A DNA stretch of 64,000 bases from the NCBI GenBank assembly GCA_020852655.1, contig JADZAI010000028.1, positions 1 through 64,000 on the forward strand, read 5' to 3'. The translations under genes and the position numbers were made by a program. Origin of the DNA: Alphaproteobacteria bacterium (GTDB lineage Bacteria; Pseudomonadota; Alphaproteobacteria; Micropepsales; Micropepsaceae). Positions within the stretch are counted from its first letter, which is position 1. Each line of letters begins with the position of its first letter. The notes beneath the pieces are model-generated. The model was given only the letters and a program-made list of their open reading frames with translations. It was not told the origin of the DNA and made no database searches. This document shows positions 47,862 to 56,733 of the stretch, piece by piece.

Positions 47862-48307
47862 AACGGCTTCACGACCACAAGGACGACAATCGCGATAACC
47901 GCAAAGCTGGGGATCTCGTTCAGCATCCGCCAGATACGCGTATTCCGGATACCGGTGTCGCTGCGGAACCTGCGCACCTGGGCGGCCAGAAAGCCGTGGA
48001 AGCCCGAGAGCAGCAGCACCAGTGCCAGCTTGACGTGCAGCCATCCGCCGCTCGACAGCAGCTCCGGCCGGGCCGCGATCATGGCAAGGCCAAAAACCCA
48101 TGTCAGCCCCATCGCAGGGGTCAGGATGACCCTCAGAATCCGGCCCTCCCGCGCCTTCCAGGTCCCGCTCTCGGGCGATCCAGCCGACGCCTCGCTGTGA
48201 TAGGCGAGATAGCGCGGCAGCATGAAAAGCCCCGCCATCCAGAAGATGACGAAGATGACGTGGGCGCTCTTGATCCAGACGAAACCCTCGCCCTCGAGCC
48301 AGTTCAT
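47858..48307 (-). CDS. hemJ: Protoporphyrinogen IX oxidase HemJ
   Basis: 149 residues, four predicted membrane helices. FVWIKSAHVIFVIFWMAGLFMLPRYLAYH carries the conserved histidine and the HemJ signature; a second conserved region is GGWLHVKLALVLLLSGFHGFL. It converts protoporphyrinogen IX to protoporphyrin IX in the inner membrane, the step before ferrochelatase. Its ATG overlaps the hemH stop (ATGA), so both heme enzymes are translated together. Confidence 0.95.
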   Translation of the reverse strand: MNWLEGEGFVWIKSAHVIFVIFWMAGLFMLPRYLAYHSEASAGSPESGTWKAREGRILRVILTPAMGLTWVFGLAMIAARPELLSSGGWLHVKLALVLLLSGFHGFLAAQVRRFRSDTGIRNTRIWRMLNEIPSFAVIAIVVLVVVKPF

Positions 48308-49347
48308 GCCGCTTCCCTTCCCGTGCAGGGGCAACCCCTGGCCCCGCCGCAGCCTGTCCAGGCTGAATCCGGCGCCAGACCGGACCGGCCGAGCGAGCCC
48401 CGCACGACATCCGCCAATGCCCCGATGAAGCGCGGATGTGTCCCGATCGCCGGGACACGGATATAGGCCGGCGCGCCGGCAGCCAGCGCTGCCGCGCGGT
48501 AGATCTGGTCCAGTTCGTACAGCGTCTCGGAATGTTCCGACACAAAGGACAGCGGGACCACCACCGGGACAAGCCCGGCCTTACCGGCCGCCTTGACCTC
48601 CTCATCCGTATCGGGACCGATCCATTTGAGCGGCCCGACCCGGCTTTGATACGTCACGCGGCTGTCCACCGCTGTCACCCCCGCCGCTTCGGCGATCGCG
48701 CGGGCCGAGGCCTCGACCTGCATCGCGTAGGGATCGCCCGCCAGCACGATCTTCTCGGGCAGTCCGTGCGCGGAAAAAAGAATGTGTGGCACACGCCCCG
48801 CTGGCACCTGTGCCAGCCCCTGGCGCAGGAGATCCGCGTAAGCCGCTATGAAGCCCTCGTTCAGCGGATAGCAGCACGCCCCCGCTGCCGGTCCGCTGAG
48901 CCCCACCGAAGCGGCTGCCTGCGCCCAGTCGGCGACCGAGGAGGCCGTCGTGGTCGTCGAGAATTGCGGGTAGAGCGGCACCAGCGCGATCCGCTCGGCA
49001 CCCCACGCCTTCAGCACCTGCGCCGCCTCGCTGGCCCGCGGCTTCCAGTAGCGCATGGCGATCACCACCCGCGCCTCGATCCCGTCCGCCTTCAGCAACA
49101 CCTCCAGCGCATCGGCCTGCGCCTGGGTCTCCCGTACGATCGGCGAGCCGCCTCCGATCGAGGCATAGATCGACCTGGCATAGTCCCGCCGGCGCCGCGC
49201 AATGAACCAGGCGAGCGGCAAGCGCACGAAGCCCGGCGCGCGTATGATCGCCGGATCGGAGAACAGGTTCTTCAGGAAAGGCTCGACCGCATCCAGCGTA
49301 TCGGGCCCTCCCAGGTTGAAGAGCACGACGCCCAGGCGCTGACCCAT
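48304..49347 (-). CDS. hemH: Ferrochelatase with C-terminal Fe-S cysteines
   Basis: 347 residues. FNLGGPDTLDAVEPFLKNLF at the start, PLYPQFSTTTTASS mid-protein, FSAHGLPEKIV with the catalytic histidine, and FVSEHSETLYELDQ with the active-site glutamate. The C-terminus ends CGGARGCPCTGREAA, giving three cysteines (C-x6-C-x-C) as in [2Fe-2S]-type ferrochelatases. It inserts iron into protoporphyrin. hemE, often adjacent at this locus in relatives, is not present in the window. Confidence 0.96.
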   Translation of the reverse strand: MGQRLGVVLFNLGGPDTLDAVEPFLKNLFSDPAIIRAPGFVRLPLAWFIARRRRDYARSIYASIGGGSPIVRETQAQADALEVLLKADGIEARVVIAMRYWKPRASEAAQVLKAWGAERIALVPLYPQFSTTTTASSVADWAQAAASVGLSGPAAGACCYPLNEGFIAAYADLLRQGLAQVPAGRVPHILFSAHGLPEKIVLAGDPYAMQVEASARAIAEAAGVTAVDSRVTYQSRVGPLKWIGPDTDEEVKAAGKAGLVPVVVPLSFVSEHSETLYELDQIYRAAALAAGAPAYIRVPAIGTHPRFIGALADVVRGSLGRSGLAPDSAWTGCGGARGCPCTGREAA

Positions 49348-49540
49348 CTCACTCTCGGCTGGATGTGTGCACCCATGCGATGAATTCGCGAGTGCTTTCT
49401 TCCCTCATCTCTTAAGGAGAAGAGGTAGTAGTGGGAAGTGGTATCAGGCCCTGTGGACAGAGGGGATCAAGCTTGCCGTAAAGCTGTCCACACAGGCCTG
49501 TGAACGAGGCGGCCGGAGTCGGTTTTCCGCAAGGAACCGG

Positions 49541-49556
49541 TTAACGAGCCCTTAAC
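49541..49556. promoter_or_regulatory. CtrA-type binding site in the origin candidate
   Basis: TTAA-CGAGCCC-TTAAC is an exact match to the CtrA consensus TTAA-N7-TTAAC. In Caulobacter, CtrA bound at the origin blocks initiation in swarmer cells. Placement amid DnaA-box-like sequences suggests the same logic here. Confidence 0.65.
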
Positions 49557-49762
49557 ATCACGGAATTCCAGCCTGTGACTTACTCTGTGGAAGCCGTGAA
49601 TCCCGGGGAATGTGTTGTCACGTCCGGCGGGATTCCCGGAGTACCCAATTCGGGTCCGGAGTCATCCACCGAAGGATGACTCCTACGGCAACCGGACCGG
49701 AAACCTGGGTGCGGCGCGCGAAGAACGGGCGCTTGATCGGTGCCGTGCGGCTCTCCACTCTG

Positions 49763-49771
49763 TTATCCACC
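49763..49771 (+). promoter_or_regulatory. DnaA box candidate
   Basis: TTATCCACC, one base from the perfect box TTATCCACA, 27 bases before ppsR. It is the best single DnaA-box match in the origin candidate. Confidence 0.5.
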
Positions 49772-49797
49772 TGTCACACACAGTGCTGCGGACCCCC

Positions 49798-50706
49798 ATG
49801 AGCGAAGAGATCACCGCGACCGCGCTCAGCCAGGGCTGGGGTCCCGCCAACGTCTTCTTCCACCTGCACCTCGTCTCGGACTCGACCGGCGAAACGCTCC
49901 AGGCCTACGCCCAGGCGGTCTGTGCGCAGTTCGACGAGGCGAAGCCCATCCTGCACATCCATCCGCTGATCCGGTCGGAGCGGCAGATGGAACGTGCGCT
50001 GACTTCGGTCGAGGACAACCCCGGGCTCGTCCTCTACACGCTGATGAAGCCGGACAAACGCGAGGCCCTGGAGCAGCTCTGCCTGCGGCTCGGCCTGCCG
50101 CATCTGAGCGTTCTCGATCCCGCAATCGCCATGACCGGACGTTATCTCGGGATCGAATCGAGCCATCGCCTGGGCCGCCAGCATGAACTCGACCAGCGCT
50201 ATTTCGCCCGTATCGATGCCCTCAACTACACGCTCGCGCATGATGACGGGCAGAACGTCGCCGGCTTCCACCAGGCCGATGTCGTGCTGCTCGGGATCAG
50301 CCGCACGTCGAAGACGCCGACCGGCCTCTATCTCGCCAATCGCGGCTACAAGGTCGCGAACATGCCGCTGGTACCGAACGTAGCCTTGCAGCCCGAGATC
50401 GACGCGCTCGACAACCAGTCGAACGGCCCGCTGGTGGTGGGCCTGATCGCTAGTCCCGAGCGCATCGTGCAGGTCCGGCGGAACCGCCTGCTCACCCTGA
50501 ACGAGCGGCGGGAAACCGACTATGTCGATGCCGATCACGTGCGGGACGAGATGACCGCCGCGCGCAAGCTGTTCCTCATGAAAGGCTGGCCGATGATCGA
50601 TGTCAGCCGCCGCGCCATCGAGGAGACCGCCGCGGCCATCATAGCGCTGCTCTCCCGGCGCCGGGCCGAAGGCGGGCTCTCGCTCGGCGGCGGCAATGAT
50701 TTCTGA
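49798..50706 (+). CDS. ppsR: PEP synthase regulatory kinase/phosphorylase (DUF299)
   Basis: 302 residues from MSEEITATAL; the longer frame to 49612 would run through the origin candidate. FHLHLVSDSTGETLQAYAQAV at the N-terminus, the P-loop-like GISRTSKTPTGLYLANRG (~158-175), and the terminal MIDVSRRAIEETAAAII are the DUF299 signatures. It switches phosphoenolpyruvate synthase or pyruvate phosphate dikinase by ADP-dependent phosphorylation. It is the first gene of the maf-aroE-coaE-dnaQ operon, overlapping maf by 11 bases. Confidence 0.93.
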   Translation: MSEEITATALSQGWGPANVFFHLHLVSDSTGETLQAYAQAVCAQFDEAKPILHIHPLIRSERQMERALTSVEDNPGLVLYTLMKPDKREALEQLCLRLGLPHLSVLDPAIAMTGRYLGIESSHRLGRQHELDQRYFARIDALNYTLAHDDGQNVAGFHQADVVLLGISRTSKTPTGLYLANRGYKVANMPLVPNVALQPEIDALDNQSNGPLVVGLIASPERIVQVRRNRLLTLNERRETDYVDADHVRDEMTAARKLFLMKGWPMIDVSRRAIEETAAAIIALLSRRRAEGGLSLGGGNDF

Positions 50707-51310
50707 GCTTTCGCGCCCGCTTATCCTCGCCTCGTCGAGCAGCTCGCGCGCCACGATCCTGCGTGACGCCGGCCTCGTCTTCGACGCCGTCCCGGCACGT
50801 ATCGACGAAACCGCGCTCATCGAAAGCCTGGGCGTCGAAAACGCCAGGCCGCGCGGCATCGCCGATGCGCTGGCCGAAGCGAAGACCCGAAAGGTCGCCA
50901 CAGCCGCACCGCCGGACGCCCTCGTCATCGGCGCCGACCAGTTGCTGGTCTGCGACGGGCGCATCTTCGAAAAGCCGCGCGATCGTACCGAGGCCGTCGC
51001 CCATCTTCGCTTCCTTAGCGGCAAGACGCATGAGCTCGTCGGTGCGGTCTGCGGCGCGGCGAACGGCGCCGTCGTCTGGCGTCATGTTGCAACAGCGCGG
51101 CTCACCATGCGTTCGATGGACGACGCCTTCATCTCGGACTATCTGGACCAGGCAGGGCCCGGCGTGATGACGAGCGTCGGCTGCTATCAGCTTGAAGGGC
51201 TGGGGGTGCATCTGATGACTCGGATCGACGGCGACTATTTCGCGATCCTCGGGCTGCCCTTGCTGGCGGTGCTCGACTTCCTGCGCAGCCAGGGCGCGTT
51301 GCGCGCATGA
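50696..51310 (+). CDS. Maf-family nucleotide pyrophosphatase
   Basis: 204 residues. PLILASSSSSRATILRDAGL is the Maf signature; VIGADQLLVCDGRIFEKP carries the conserved Asp/Lys region, and QLEGLGVHLMTRIDGDYFAILGLPL closes the fold. Maf proteins hydrolyse non-canonical or modified nucleoside triphosphates. The D-x-V pattern of dTTP/UTPase types is altered (GADQLL), so specificity is left open. It overlaps aroE by four bases. Confidence 0.92.
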   Translation: MISELSRPLILASSSSSRATILRDAGLVFDAVPARIDETALIESLGVENARPRGIADALAEAKTRKVATAAPPDALVIGADQLLVCDGRIFEKPRDRTEAVAHLRFLSGKTHELVGAVCGAANGAVVWRHVATARLTMRSMDDAFISDYLDQAGPGVMTSVGCYQLEGLGVHLMTRIDGDYFAILGLPLLAVLDFLRSQGALRA

Positions 51311-52179
51311 CTATTTCCGGTCACGCCAAGCTGGCCGGCGTCGTGGGCTGGCCGGTCGCCCATTCGCGTTCGCCGCTGCTGCATAACCACTGGATTTCGA
51401 CGCTCGGCCTTGAGGCGGTTTATGTGCCGCTCGCTGTGAAGTCGGAGGATCTGGAGGCCGCCTTGCGCGCCCTGCCGAAGCTCGGCTTCGAGGGCGTCAA
51501 CGTCACGGTGCCGCACAAGGAGGCGGCACTGAAAATCTGCGATACGCTCGATTCCGCGGCGAAGCGCATCGGTGCGGTCAACACGATCGTCTGCCGGGAA
51601 GACGGCACGCTTGAAGGCCGCAACACCGATGCCATCGGTTTCTATGAAAGCTTCAAGGACGTCACCAACGGCGACGATTTGGAGGGCGCGACCGCCGTCG
51701 TGCTGGGGGCCGGTGGCGCGGCGCGGGCCATCGTCGCGGCGCTGATCGATCTCGGCTGCGACTGCATCCGCATCGCCAACCGCACCGACGAACGGGCCGA
51801 AACGCTGGCTGCCTTCTTCAAGGACGAGAAGGTCCGCATCGAAGCCGTGCCGTGGGACTCGCGCGACGACGCGCTCGACGGCGCGACGATCGTCGTGAAC
51901 ACCACCAGCCTCGGCATGGAAGGCGACGCCGACCCGCAGGTCGCGATAGATCTCGCGCCGCTGGCCCAGGGCTCGATCGTCGCCGACATCGTCTACACGC
52001 CGCTCGTGACCCCGCTGCTGGCGGCGGCGAAGGAGCTCGGCCACACGACGATCAACGGCTTGCGGATGCTGATCGAACAGGCCCGGCCCGGCTTCGAGGC
52101 CTGGTTCGGACAGAAACCGCCGGTGACCAAGGAACTGGTCGAGATGCTGATGACCGACCTCGCGCCCGAGAAAGACTGA
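51307..52179 (+). CDS. aroE: Shikimate dehydrogenase
   Basis: 290 residues. Shikimate-binding [18 protein letters not shown], catalytic lysine in [12 protein letters not shown] (~residue 67), NADP motif [15 protein letters not shown], and NTTSLGM. It reduces 3-dehydroshikimate in aromatic amino-acid synthesis. Its stop shares a base with the coaE start (TGATG). Confidence 0.96.
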   Translation: MTISGHAKLAGVVGWPVAHSRSPLLHNHWISTLGLEAVYVPLAVKSEDLEAALRALPKLGFEGVNVTVPHKEAALKICDTLDSAAKRIGAVNTIVCREDGTLEGRNTDAIGFYESFKDVTNGDDLEGATAVVLGAGGAARAIVAALIDLGCDCIRIANRTDERAETLAAFFKDEKVRIEAVPWDSRDDALDGATIVVNTTSLGMEGDADPQVAIDLAPLAQGSIVADIVYTPLVTPLLAAAKELGHTTINGLRMLIEQARPGFEAWFGQKPPVTKELVEMLMTDLAPEKD

Positions 52180-52817
52180 TGCTCCTCGCAGGCCTCACCG
52201 GCTCCATCGGCATGGGCAAGTCCGAGACGGCGAAGATGTTCGCTGCCCTCGGCGTGCCGGTCTACGATGCCGACGCTGCCGTCCACGCGCTCTATGACGT
52301 CGGCGGCACCGCCGTTCCGTTGATCGAAGCTGCCTTCCCCGGCACCACCGTCGGGGGGAAGGTCGACCGCCAGCGCCTCTCGGCCGCGACGCTGAACAAT
52401 CCGGATGCGGTGAAGAAGCTGAACGCCATCATCCATCCGCTGGTGGGCGAGGCGCAGATCAAGTTTCTGCATGACGCCGAAGCCGCCGGCGCGCCGGTCG
52501 TCGTGCTCGACGTGCCGCTGCTCTTCGAGACCGGCGGCGAGGCGCGTGTCGACGCGGTCATCGTTGTCTCCGCCCCGGCCCATATCCAGCGCGAGCGTGT
52601 CCTTGCGCGGCCGGGCATGACGGCGGAAAAATTCGAATCGATCCTGAAGCTCCAGACTGCCGACGCAGTCAAGCGTGCCGGGGCCCATTACGTCATCGAT
52701 ACCGATCTTGGCCTCGACCATGCGCGCGAGCGCGTCGCCTATATCCTGGAGGATCTGAAGCGGCGCGATGCAAAGGTCTGGCATCAGCGCAAGGCTGCTG
52801 CGCAGAATCGGGCATGA
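52179..52817 (+). CDS. coaE: Dephospho-CoA kinase
   Basis: 212 residues. P-loop [27 protein letters not shown], and [10 protein letters not shown] with the acidic base are the CoaE signatures. It performs the last step of coenzyme A synthesis. The C-terminal [17 protein letters not shown] is a short basic tail. It overlaps dnaQ by four bases. Confidence 0.96.
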   Translation: MLLAGLTGSIGMGKSETAKMFAALGVPVYDADAAVHALYDVGGTAVPLIEAAFPGTTVGGKVDRQRLSAATLNNPDAVKKLNAIIHPLVGEAQIKFLHDAEAAGAPVVVLDVPLLFETGGEARVDAVIVVSAPAHIQRERVLARPGMTAEKFESILKLQTADAVKRAGAHYVIDTDLGLDHARERVAYILEDLKRRDAKVWHQRKAAAQNRA

Positions 52818-53512
52818 TTCGCGAAATCGCGCTCGACACCGAAACCACCGGCCTGAAGCCCGAAGAGGGTCACCGCATCGTCGAGCTCGGCTGCGTCGAG
52901 CTCATCAACCATGTCCCGACCGGGCGGACGTTTCATCATTTTCTCTATCCCGATCGTGCCATGGAGGCGGGCGCCTCGCGCGTCTCGGGCATCACCGACG
53001 AGATGCTCGTCGGCAAGCCGATCTTCGGCGACATCGCGCAGGCCTTTCTCGATTTCATCGCCGACGCGCCGCTGGTCATTCACAACGCCGGTTTCGACAT
53101 GGCGTTTCTCAACATGGAGCTTCAGCGTGCCGGCCTCGCGCCGCTGATCTTCGAGCGGGCCATCGACACCATCGCGATCGCGCGCCGGAAATATCCGGGG
53201 GCGCCTGCTTCGCTCGACGCGCTCTGCAAACGCTTCGCGATCGACCTGTCGGAGCGCACGACGCATGGCGCGCTGCTCGACGCCAATCTGCTGGCGCAGG
53301 TCTATCTGGAGCTGTGCGGCGGGCGTCAGCCGGCGCTCATCCTTGCGGCCGGTGCGGAATCGGATCTCGCCGGTCTCATACGCCGGCAGCCGCGGCCCGA
53401 GCCGTTGCCCTCACTCATCACGGCCGACGAACTCGCCGCCCATGCGGCCTTCATCGACGGCCTCAAAGGCGAGGTCATCTGGAAACAATACGAGCTGCCG
53501 GCCGCCGCTTAG
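52814..53512 (+). CDS. dnaQ: DNA polymerase III epsilon subunit
   Basis: 232 residues. Exo [12 protein letters not shown]; Exo [18 protein letters not shown]; Exo [17 protein letters not shown]. This is the DEDDh exonuclease set, giving 3'-5' proofreading. The C-terminal ~50 residues should bind the alpha subunit. It is the last gene of the ppsR operon, overlapping the convergent secB by four bases. Confidence 0.96.
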   Translation: MIREIALDTETTGLKPEEGHRIVELGCVELINHVPTGRTFHHFLYPDRAMEAGASRVSGITDEMLVGKPIFGDIAQAFLDFIADAPLVIHNAGFDMAFLNMELQRAGLAPLIFERAIDTIAIARRKYPGAPASLDALCKRFAIDLSERTTHGALLDANLLAQVYLELCGGRQPALILAAGAESDLAGLIRRQPRPEPLPSLITADELAAHAAFIDGLKGEVIWKQYELPAAA

Positions 53513-53994
53513 GCGGTGCCGGCCGTACCCGAAGCCTGGGCGGCGCGCTGGCGTTCGAGCTGCGCGCGATAGAGGCTCGCGAAATCGATCGGGTCCAGCA
53601 TCAGCGGCTGATAGCCGCCGTCGCGCGTCACGTCGGCGATGATGCGGCGGGCAAACGGGAACAGGATGCGCGGGCATTCGATCAGCAGGAAGGGTTGCTG
53701 CGCTTCCGCCGGCAGGTTCTTCAGCAGGAAGACGCCGGCATAGACCAGTTCGACCACATAGGCGCGGGCCTCGCCGGCCTTGGCTTCGATCATCGCCCGC
53801 AGCGCGACCTCGAACTGCTCGGCGCCAAGGGGGCGGACCTGCACGTCCATCTGGACCTGGATCTGCGGCTTGCTCTGCGGCAGTTGCGCGGCCACGCCGG
53901 GGTTCTCGAACGACAGGTCCTTAACGAACTGCGCGAGAATGGAAATCTGGGGCGCCTGGCCCGGTGCGGCGGCGTTGTCTTGGACGTCGGTCAT
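53509..53994 (-). CDS. secB: Protein-export chaperone SecB
   Basis: 161 residues from MTDVQDNAAAPGQ. ISILAQFVKDLSFENPG is the typical N-terminal strand. VQVRPLGAEQFEVALR, VELVYAGVFLLKNL and ECPRILFPFARRIIADVTRDGGYQPLMLDPIDF are further SecB signatures. It holds exported proteins unfolded for SecA as a tetramer. The gene is separated by 219 bases from the divergent Tim44-like gene; in that gap I see no further gene. Confidence 0.96.
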   Translation of the reverse strand: MTDVQDNAAAPGQAPQISILAQFVKDLSFENPGVAAQLPQSKPQIQVQMDVQVRPLGAEQFEVALRAMIEAKAGEARAYVVELVYAGVFLLKNLPAEAQQPFLLIECPRILFPFARRIIADVTRDGGYQPLMLDPIDFASLYRAQLERQRAAQASGTAGTA

Positions 53995-54213
53995 GAGAAA
54001 TGCGATCCCATCGGAAGGCGCGGCTGCTAGCAGGGGCAGCGCTGCGGTGCAAGCCAAGGCGGTGGCAAAGCCAAGCCGCCATGCCTATACTGGGTAAGCA
54101 TCTGGCAACGAACGGCTTCACCGGCGGCCCTCGTTCCGCCAGAATGGCGTGCGAAGGAAGACGGAACGCGCGCTGCATCCCCGTTTAGGGTCCAGGCGTT
54201 TCCGGCTCAGTGA

Positions 54214-54885
54214 ATGGACATGATCGAGATCGTCGACATCCTGATCCTGGCGGCAATAGCAGGCTTCATCCTGTTCCGCCTGTGGTCGGTCTTGGGTACC
54301 CGGACCGGCAATGAACAGCGTCCGACCGAGCGGCGGGCGCCCGATGCCGCGCGCGGCCCGACTCCGGTGCCGACGCCGGCCAACGACAAGGGCGTCGTCG
54401 CCCCCATCCGTCCGGCGCCGGCTTATCCGACCGCGGCTACCAAGGGCCTGGAAGACATCGCCGCCGCTGATCGCAGCTTCGCGCCGGAGGGCTTCCTTCA
54501 GGGCGCGCTCGCCGCGCATGAGCGGATCGTCGAAGCCTTTGCCGCCGGCGACCGCGACGAACTCCGCTCGCTCCTGGGCGACGATGTCTACAAGGCCTTT
54601 GACTCCGCCATCACCGACCGAGAGACCAAGGGCCTCAAGGCCAGCACCGTCTTCGTGAAGGCCGCTCCGGCCCAGATCGTCTGGGCCGCACTCAAGGGCC
54701 GCTCGGCTGAAATCGGCGTCCGCTACGACTCCGAGTTGATCCAGTACACCACCAACGCGGCCGGCGAGATCGTCGAAGGCAGCGAGACGGCGGTGAAGCG
54801 CGTCATCGACCGCTGGACCTGGGTCCGTAACGTCAAGTCCGGCGATCCGAACTGGAAGCTGGAAGACACCGACTCCGGCGACTGA
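54214..54885 (+). CDS. Tim44/TimA domain membrane protein
   Basis: 223 residues. One N-terminal membrane helix (IVDILILAAIAGFILFRLW), a Pro/Arg-rich linker (~30-80), then a Tim44-like domain with FLQGALAAHERIVEAFAAGDRDELRSLL and VIDRWTWVRNVKSGDPNWKLEDT. It resembles the bacterial TimA relatives of the mitochondrial import protein Tim44. It heads a plus-strand run with mltA and smr, a conserved alphaproteobacterial order beside secB. Confidence 0.93.
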   Translation: MDMIEIVDILILAAIAGFILFRLWSVLGTRTGNEQRPTERRAPDAARGPTPVPTPANDKGVVAPIRPAPAYPTAATKGLEDIAAADRSFAPEGFLQGALAAHERIVEAFAAGDRDELRSLLGDDVYKAFDSAITDRETKGLKASTVFVKAAPAQIVWAALKGRSAEIGVRYDSELIQYTTNAAGEIVEGSETAVKRVIDRWTWVRNVKSGDPNWKLEDTDSGD

Positions 54886-54893
54886 TCCCGCCC

Positions 54894-56117
54894 ATGGCGA
54901 CCACCGGCGTTCGGCCGCGCGGGCTGGCCTTGCTGGTGCTCGCCGCCCTAACCGGCGCAGCGCTCGCCATCCTGTTTCTGCCCCGCTCCGCCTGTAGCCA
55001 CGACGCCTGTCCGGATATTTCGGCGCCGCCGGTCGCGCTGAAGGTCGACTTCGCGCCGACGACATTCGCGAAACTCGCCGGCTGGGCGGAGGACGACCAC
55101 GCCGCCGCCCTCGCCGCCTTCCGCCAGAGCTGCAAGGCCATTGCCGCTGACGCCTCCCGCTTCGCCGATCATGAAGGCTTCGGATCGCCGGAGGCCTGGG
55201 CTGCCGCCTGTGGCGAGGCGCTGACGGCGTCCGACGCAAAAAGCTTCTTCGAATCGAGGTTCGAACCGGTCGTCCTCGCCGGCCGCGAAGGCCGCAGCGG
55301 CCGGGTGACCGGCTATTACGAGCCGGAACTCAAGGGTAGCCGCACCCGATCCGACGCTTACCCGGCCGCAGCGCTCGCCAGGCCGGACGACCTCATCACC
55401 GCCGACCCGGTCGCCTTCCGCCCGATCCTCCGCGGCGAGCGCCTGTCCGGCAAAGTGGTCGACGGTATGCTCGTGCCTTACGAAAGCCGTGCCGAGATAG
55501 AGGCCGGCAGCCTTGGCCGGCGCGCTACCGCCCTGCTTTATCTTGCCTCGGCCGCCGATGCTTTTTTTCTACAGATTCAGGGCTCTGGCCGGATCGCGCT
55601 GGCCGAGGGCGGACAGGTCCGCCTCGCCTATGCCGCGCAGAACGGCCGCCCCTATACTGCCATCGGCGCCGCTCTGATCGCCCGCGGCGAAATCGCCAGC
55701 GGCGACATGTCGATGCAGGCGATCCGCGCCTGGCTCGACAGCCACCCGGGTGAGGCCGCCGAGGTCATGAACCTCAACGAGAGCTACGTCTTCTTCCGCG
55801 AGCAGCCTTTGCCCGACCCGTCAGTCGGCCCGGACGGCGCCGAAGGCGTGCCGGTGACGCCGGGCCGCAGCATTGCCGTTGATGACGGCGTCTACCCCTA
55901 CGGCGTCCCGCTCTTCGTCACCGCCCGGATCGGCGCCGCCGACGGCACCGGCCAGGAAGAGGTCCGCCGCCTGATGATCGCCCAGGACACCGGCGGGGCG
56001 ATCCGCGGCGTTGTGCGGGCGGATTATTTCTTCGGCTGGGGGCCTGAAGCCGAACGCCGCGCCGGCGCCACCAACGGCGCCCTCCGCATCGTCCTCCTGC
56101 GGCCGAAATCGGCATGA
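54894..56117 (+). CDS. mltA: Membrane-bound lytic murein transglycosylase A
   Basis: 407 residues. An N-terminal hydrophobic segment (~10-27) targets the envelope; there is no clear lipobox. RVTGYYEPELKGSRTR and FLQIQGSGRIAL are MltA signatures, and the 3D-type end LMIAQDTGGAIRGVVRADYFFGWG holds the catalytic aspartate. It cleaves peptidoglycan to 1,6-anhydro products. It overlaps smr by four bases. Confidence 0.95.
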   Translation: MATTGVRPRGLALLVLAALTGAALAILFLPRSACSHDACPDISAPPVALKVDFAPTTFAKLAGWAEDDHAAALAAFRQSCKAIAADASRFADHEGFGSPEAWAAACGEALTASDAKSFFESRFEPVVLAGREGRSGRVTGYYEPELKGSRTRSDAYPAAALARPDDLITADPVAFRPILRGERLSGKVVDGMLVPYESRAEIEAGSLGRRATALLYLASAADAFFLQIQGSGRIALAEGGQVRLAYAAQNGRPYTAIGAALIARGEIASGDMSMQAIRAWLDSHPGEAAEVMNLNESYVFFREQPLPDPSVGPDGAEGVPVTPGRSIAVDDGVYPYGVPLFVTARIGAADGTGQEEVRRLMIAQDTGGAIRGVVRADYFFGWGPEAERRAGATNGALRIVLLRPKSA

Positions 56118-56668
56118 CCCGCCGCCTGACGCCCGAAGAGCACGAACTCTGGCACCGTATCGCCGCGACCGTGAAGCCCCGCCGCTCGCGTCGGGCAACC
56201 CCGGCCGAGATCAGCCATGCGCCGGCCGTGGCGGCGATGCCGAAGACTGTCGATAAGCCGAAGCGCCACACGACGACGCTGAAGCCGCACGGCGCGCGCG
56301 AGCCGGCGGTGCGCCATGGGAAGGCGGCGTCCCCCTTCCCTGCGGCGGCCCTCGACGGCAAACGGGCCGCCCGTTTCCGCAAGGGTGCTCTGGAGATCGA
56401 AGGCCGCATCGACCTCCACGGCCTCACCCTCGACCTCGCCCACCGCGCCTTGATCGGCTTCCTCGGCCAGGCCCGCGACCGGGGCCAGCGTGTGGTGCTC
56501 GTCATCACCGGCAAGGGCGGCCCTGAGGTCGGCGCTCTGAAGCGGCTCGTACCGATGTGGCTGGCGACGCCGCCGCTCGTCGCCGTCATCGCCGCCGTCG
56601 CCCCGGCCCAGCCGCAGCACGGCGGCGGCGGCGCGCTTTACGTGTATCTCCGGCGCAGGCGTGCCTGA
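56114..56668 (+). CDS. Smr domain protein
   Basis: 184 residues. A disordered basic N-terminal half (~1-95) precedes the Smr domain: RIDLHGLTLDLAHRALIGFL and VVLVITGKGG are the DLHG and G-K-G motifs of the MutS2-type small nuclease. It ends GGGGALYVYLRRRRA. DNA- or RNA-nicking is the family activity. The gene is the last conserved member of the Tim44-mltA-smr run, followed 65 bases later by the TIR genes. Confidence 0.92.
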   Translation: MTRRLTPEEHELWHRIAATVKPRRSRRATPAEISHAPAVAAMPKTVDKPKRHTTTLKPHGAREPAVRHGKAASPFPAAALDGKRAARFRKGALEIEGRIDLHGLTLDLAHRALIGFLGQARDRGQRVVLVITGKGGPEVGALKRLVPMWLATPPLVAVIAAVAPAQPQHGGGGALYVYLRRRRA

Positions 56669-56733
56669 ATGCCGCCCCTTTCCAAAGCCATGCCCGCCGG
56701 GTCATTGTCGTCGCTCCGCAGAAGCAGATTTCC

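Larger units (their letters stand above)
49348..49797. other. Candidate chromosomal replication origin (oriC)
   Basis: A 450-base gap between hemH (minus) and ppsR (plus), the place where alphaproteobacterial origins are commonly found (next to the heme genes and the ppsR-maf-aroE-coaE-dnaQ run). It contains TTATCCACC (49763-49771, one mismatch to the DnaA box) and a pair of CTGTCCACA-type boxes in opposite orientation (49452-49460 and 49484-49492). It also has TGTGGAAG (49586-49593) and a perfect CtrA site. parABS lies ~12-17 kb away. The open frame from 49612 lacks support before 49798. A clear AT-rich unwinding segment is not obvious. Confidence 0.6.

Noticed and set aside
49612..49797. 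62-codon N-terminal extension of ppsR
   Set aside because: The family starts at MSEEI-like residues, and the extension would cover DnaA-box-like sequence in the origin candidate.
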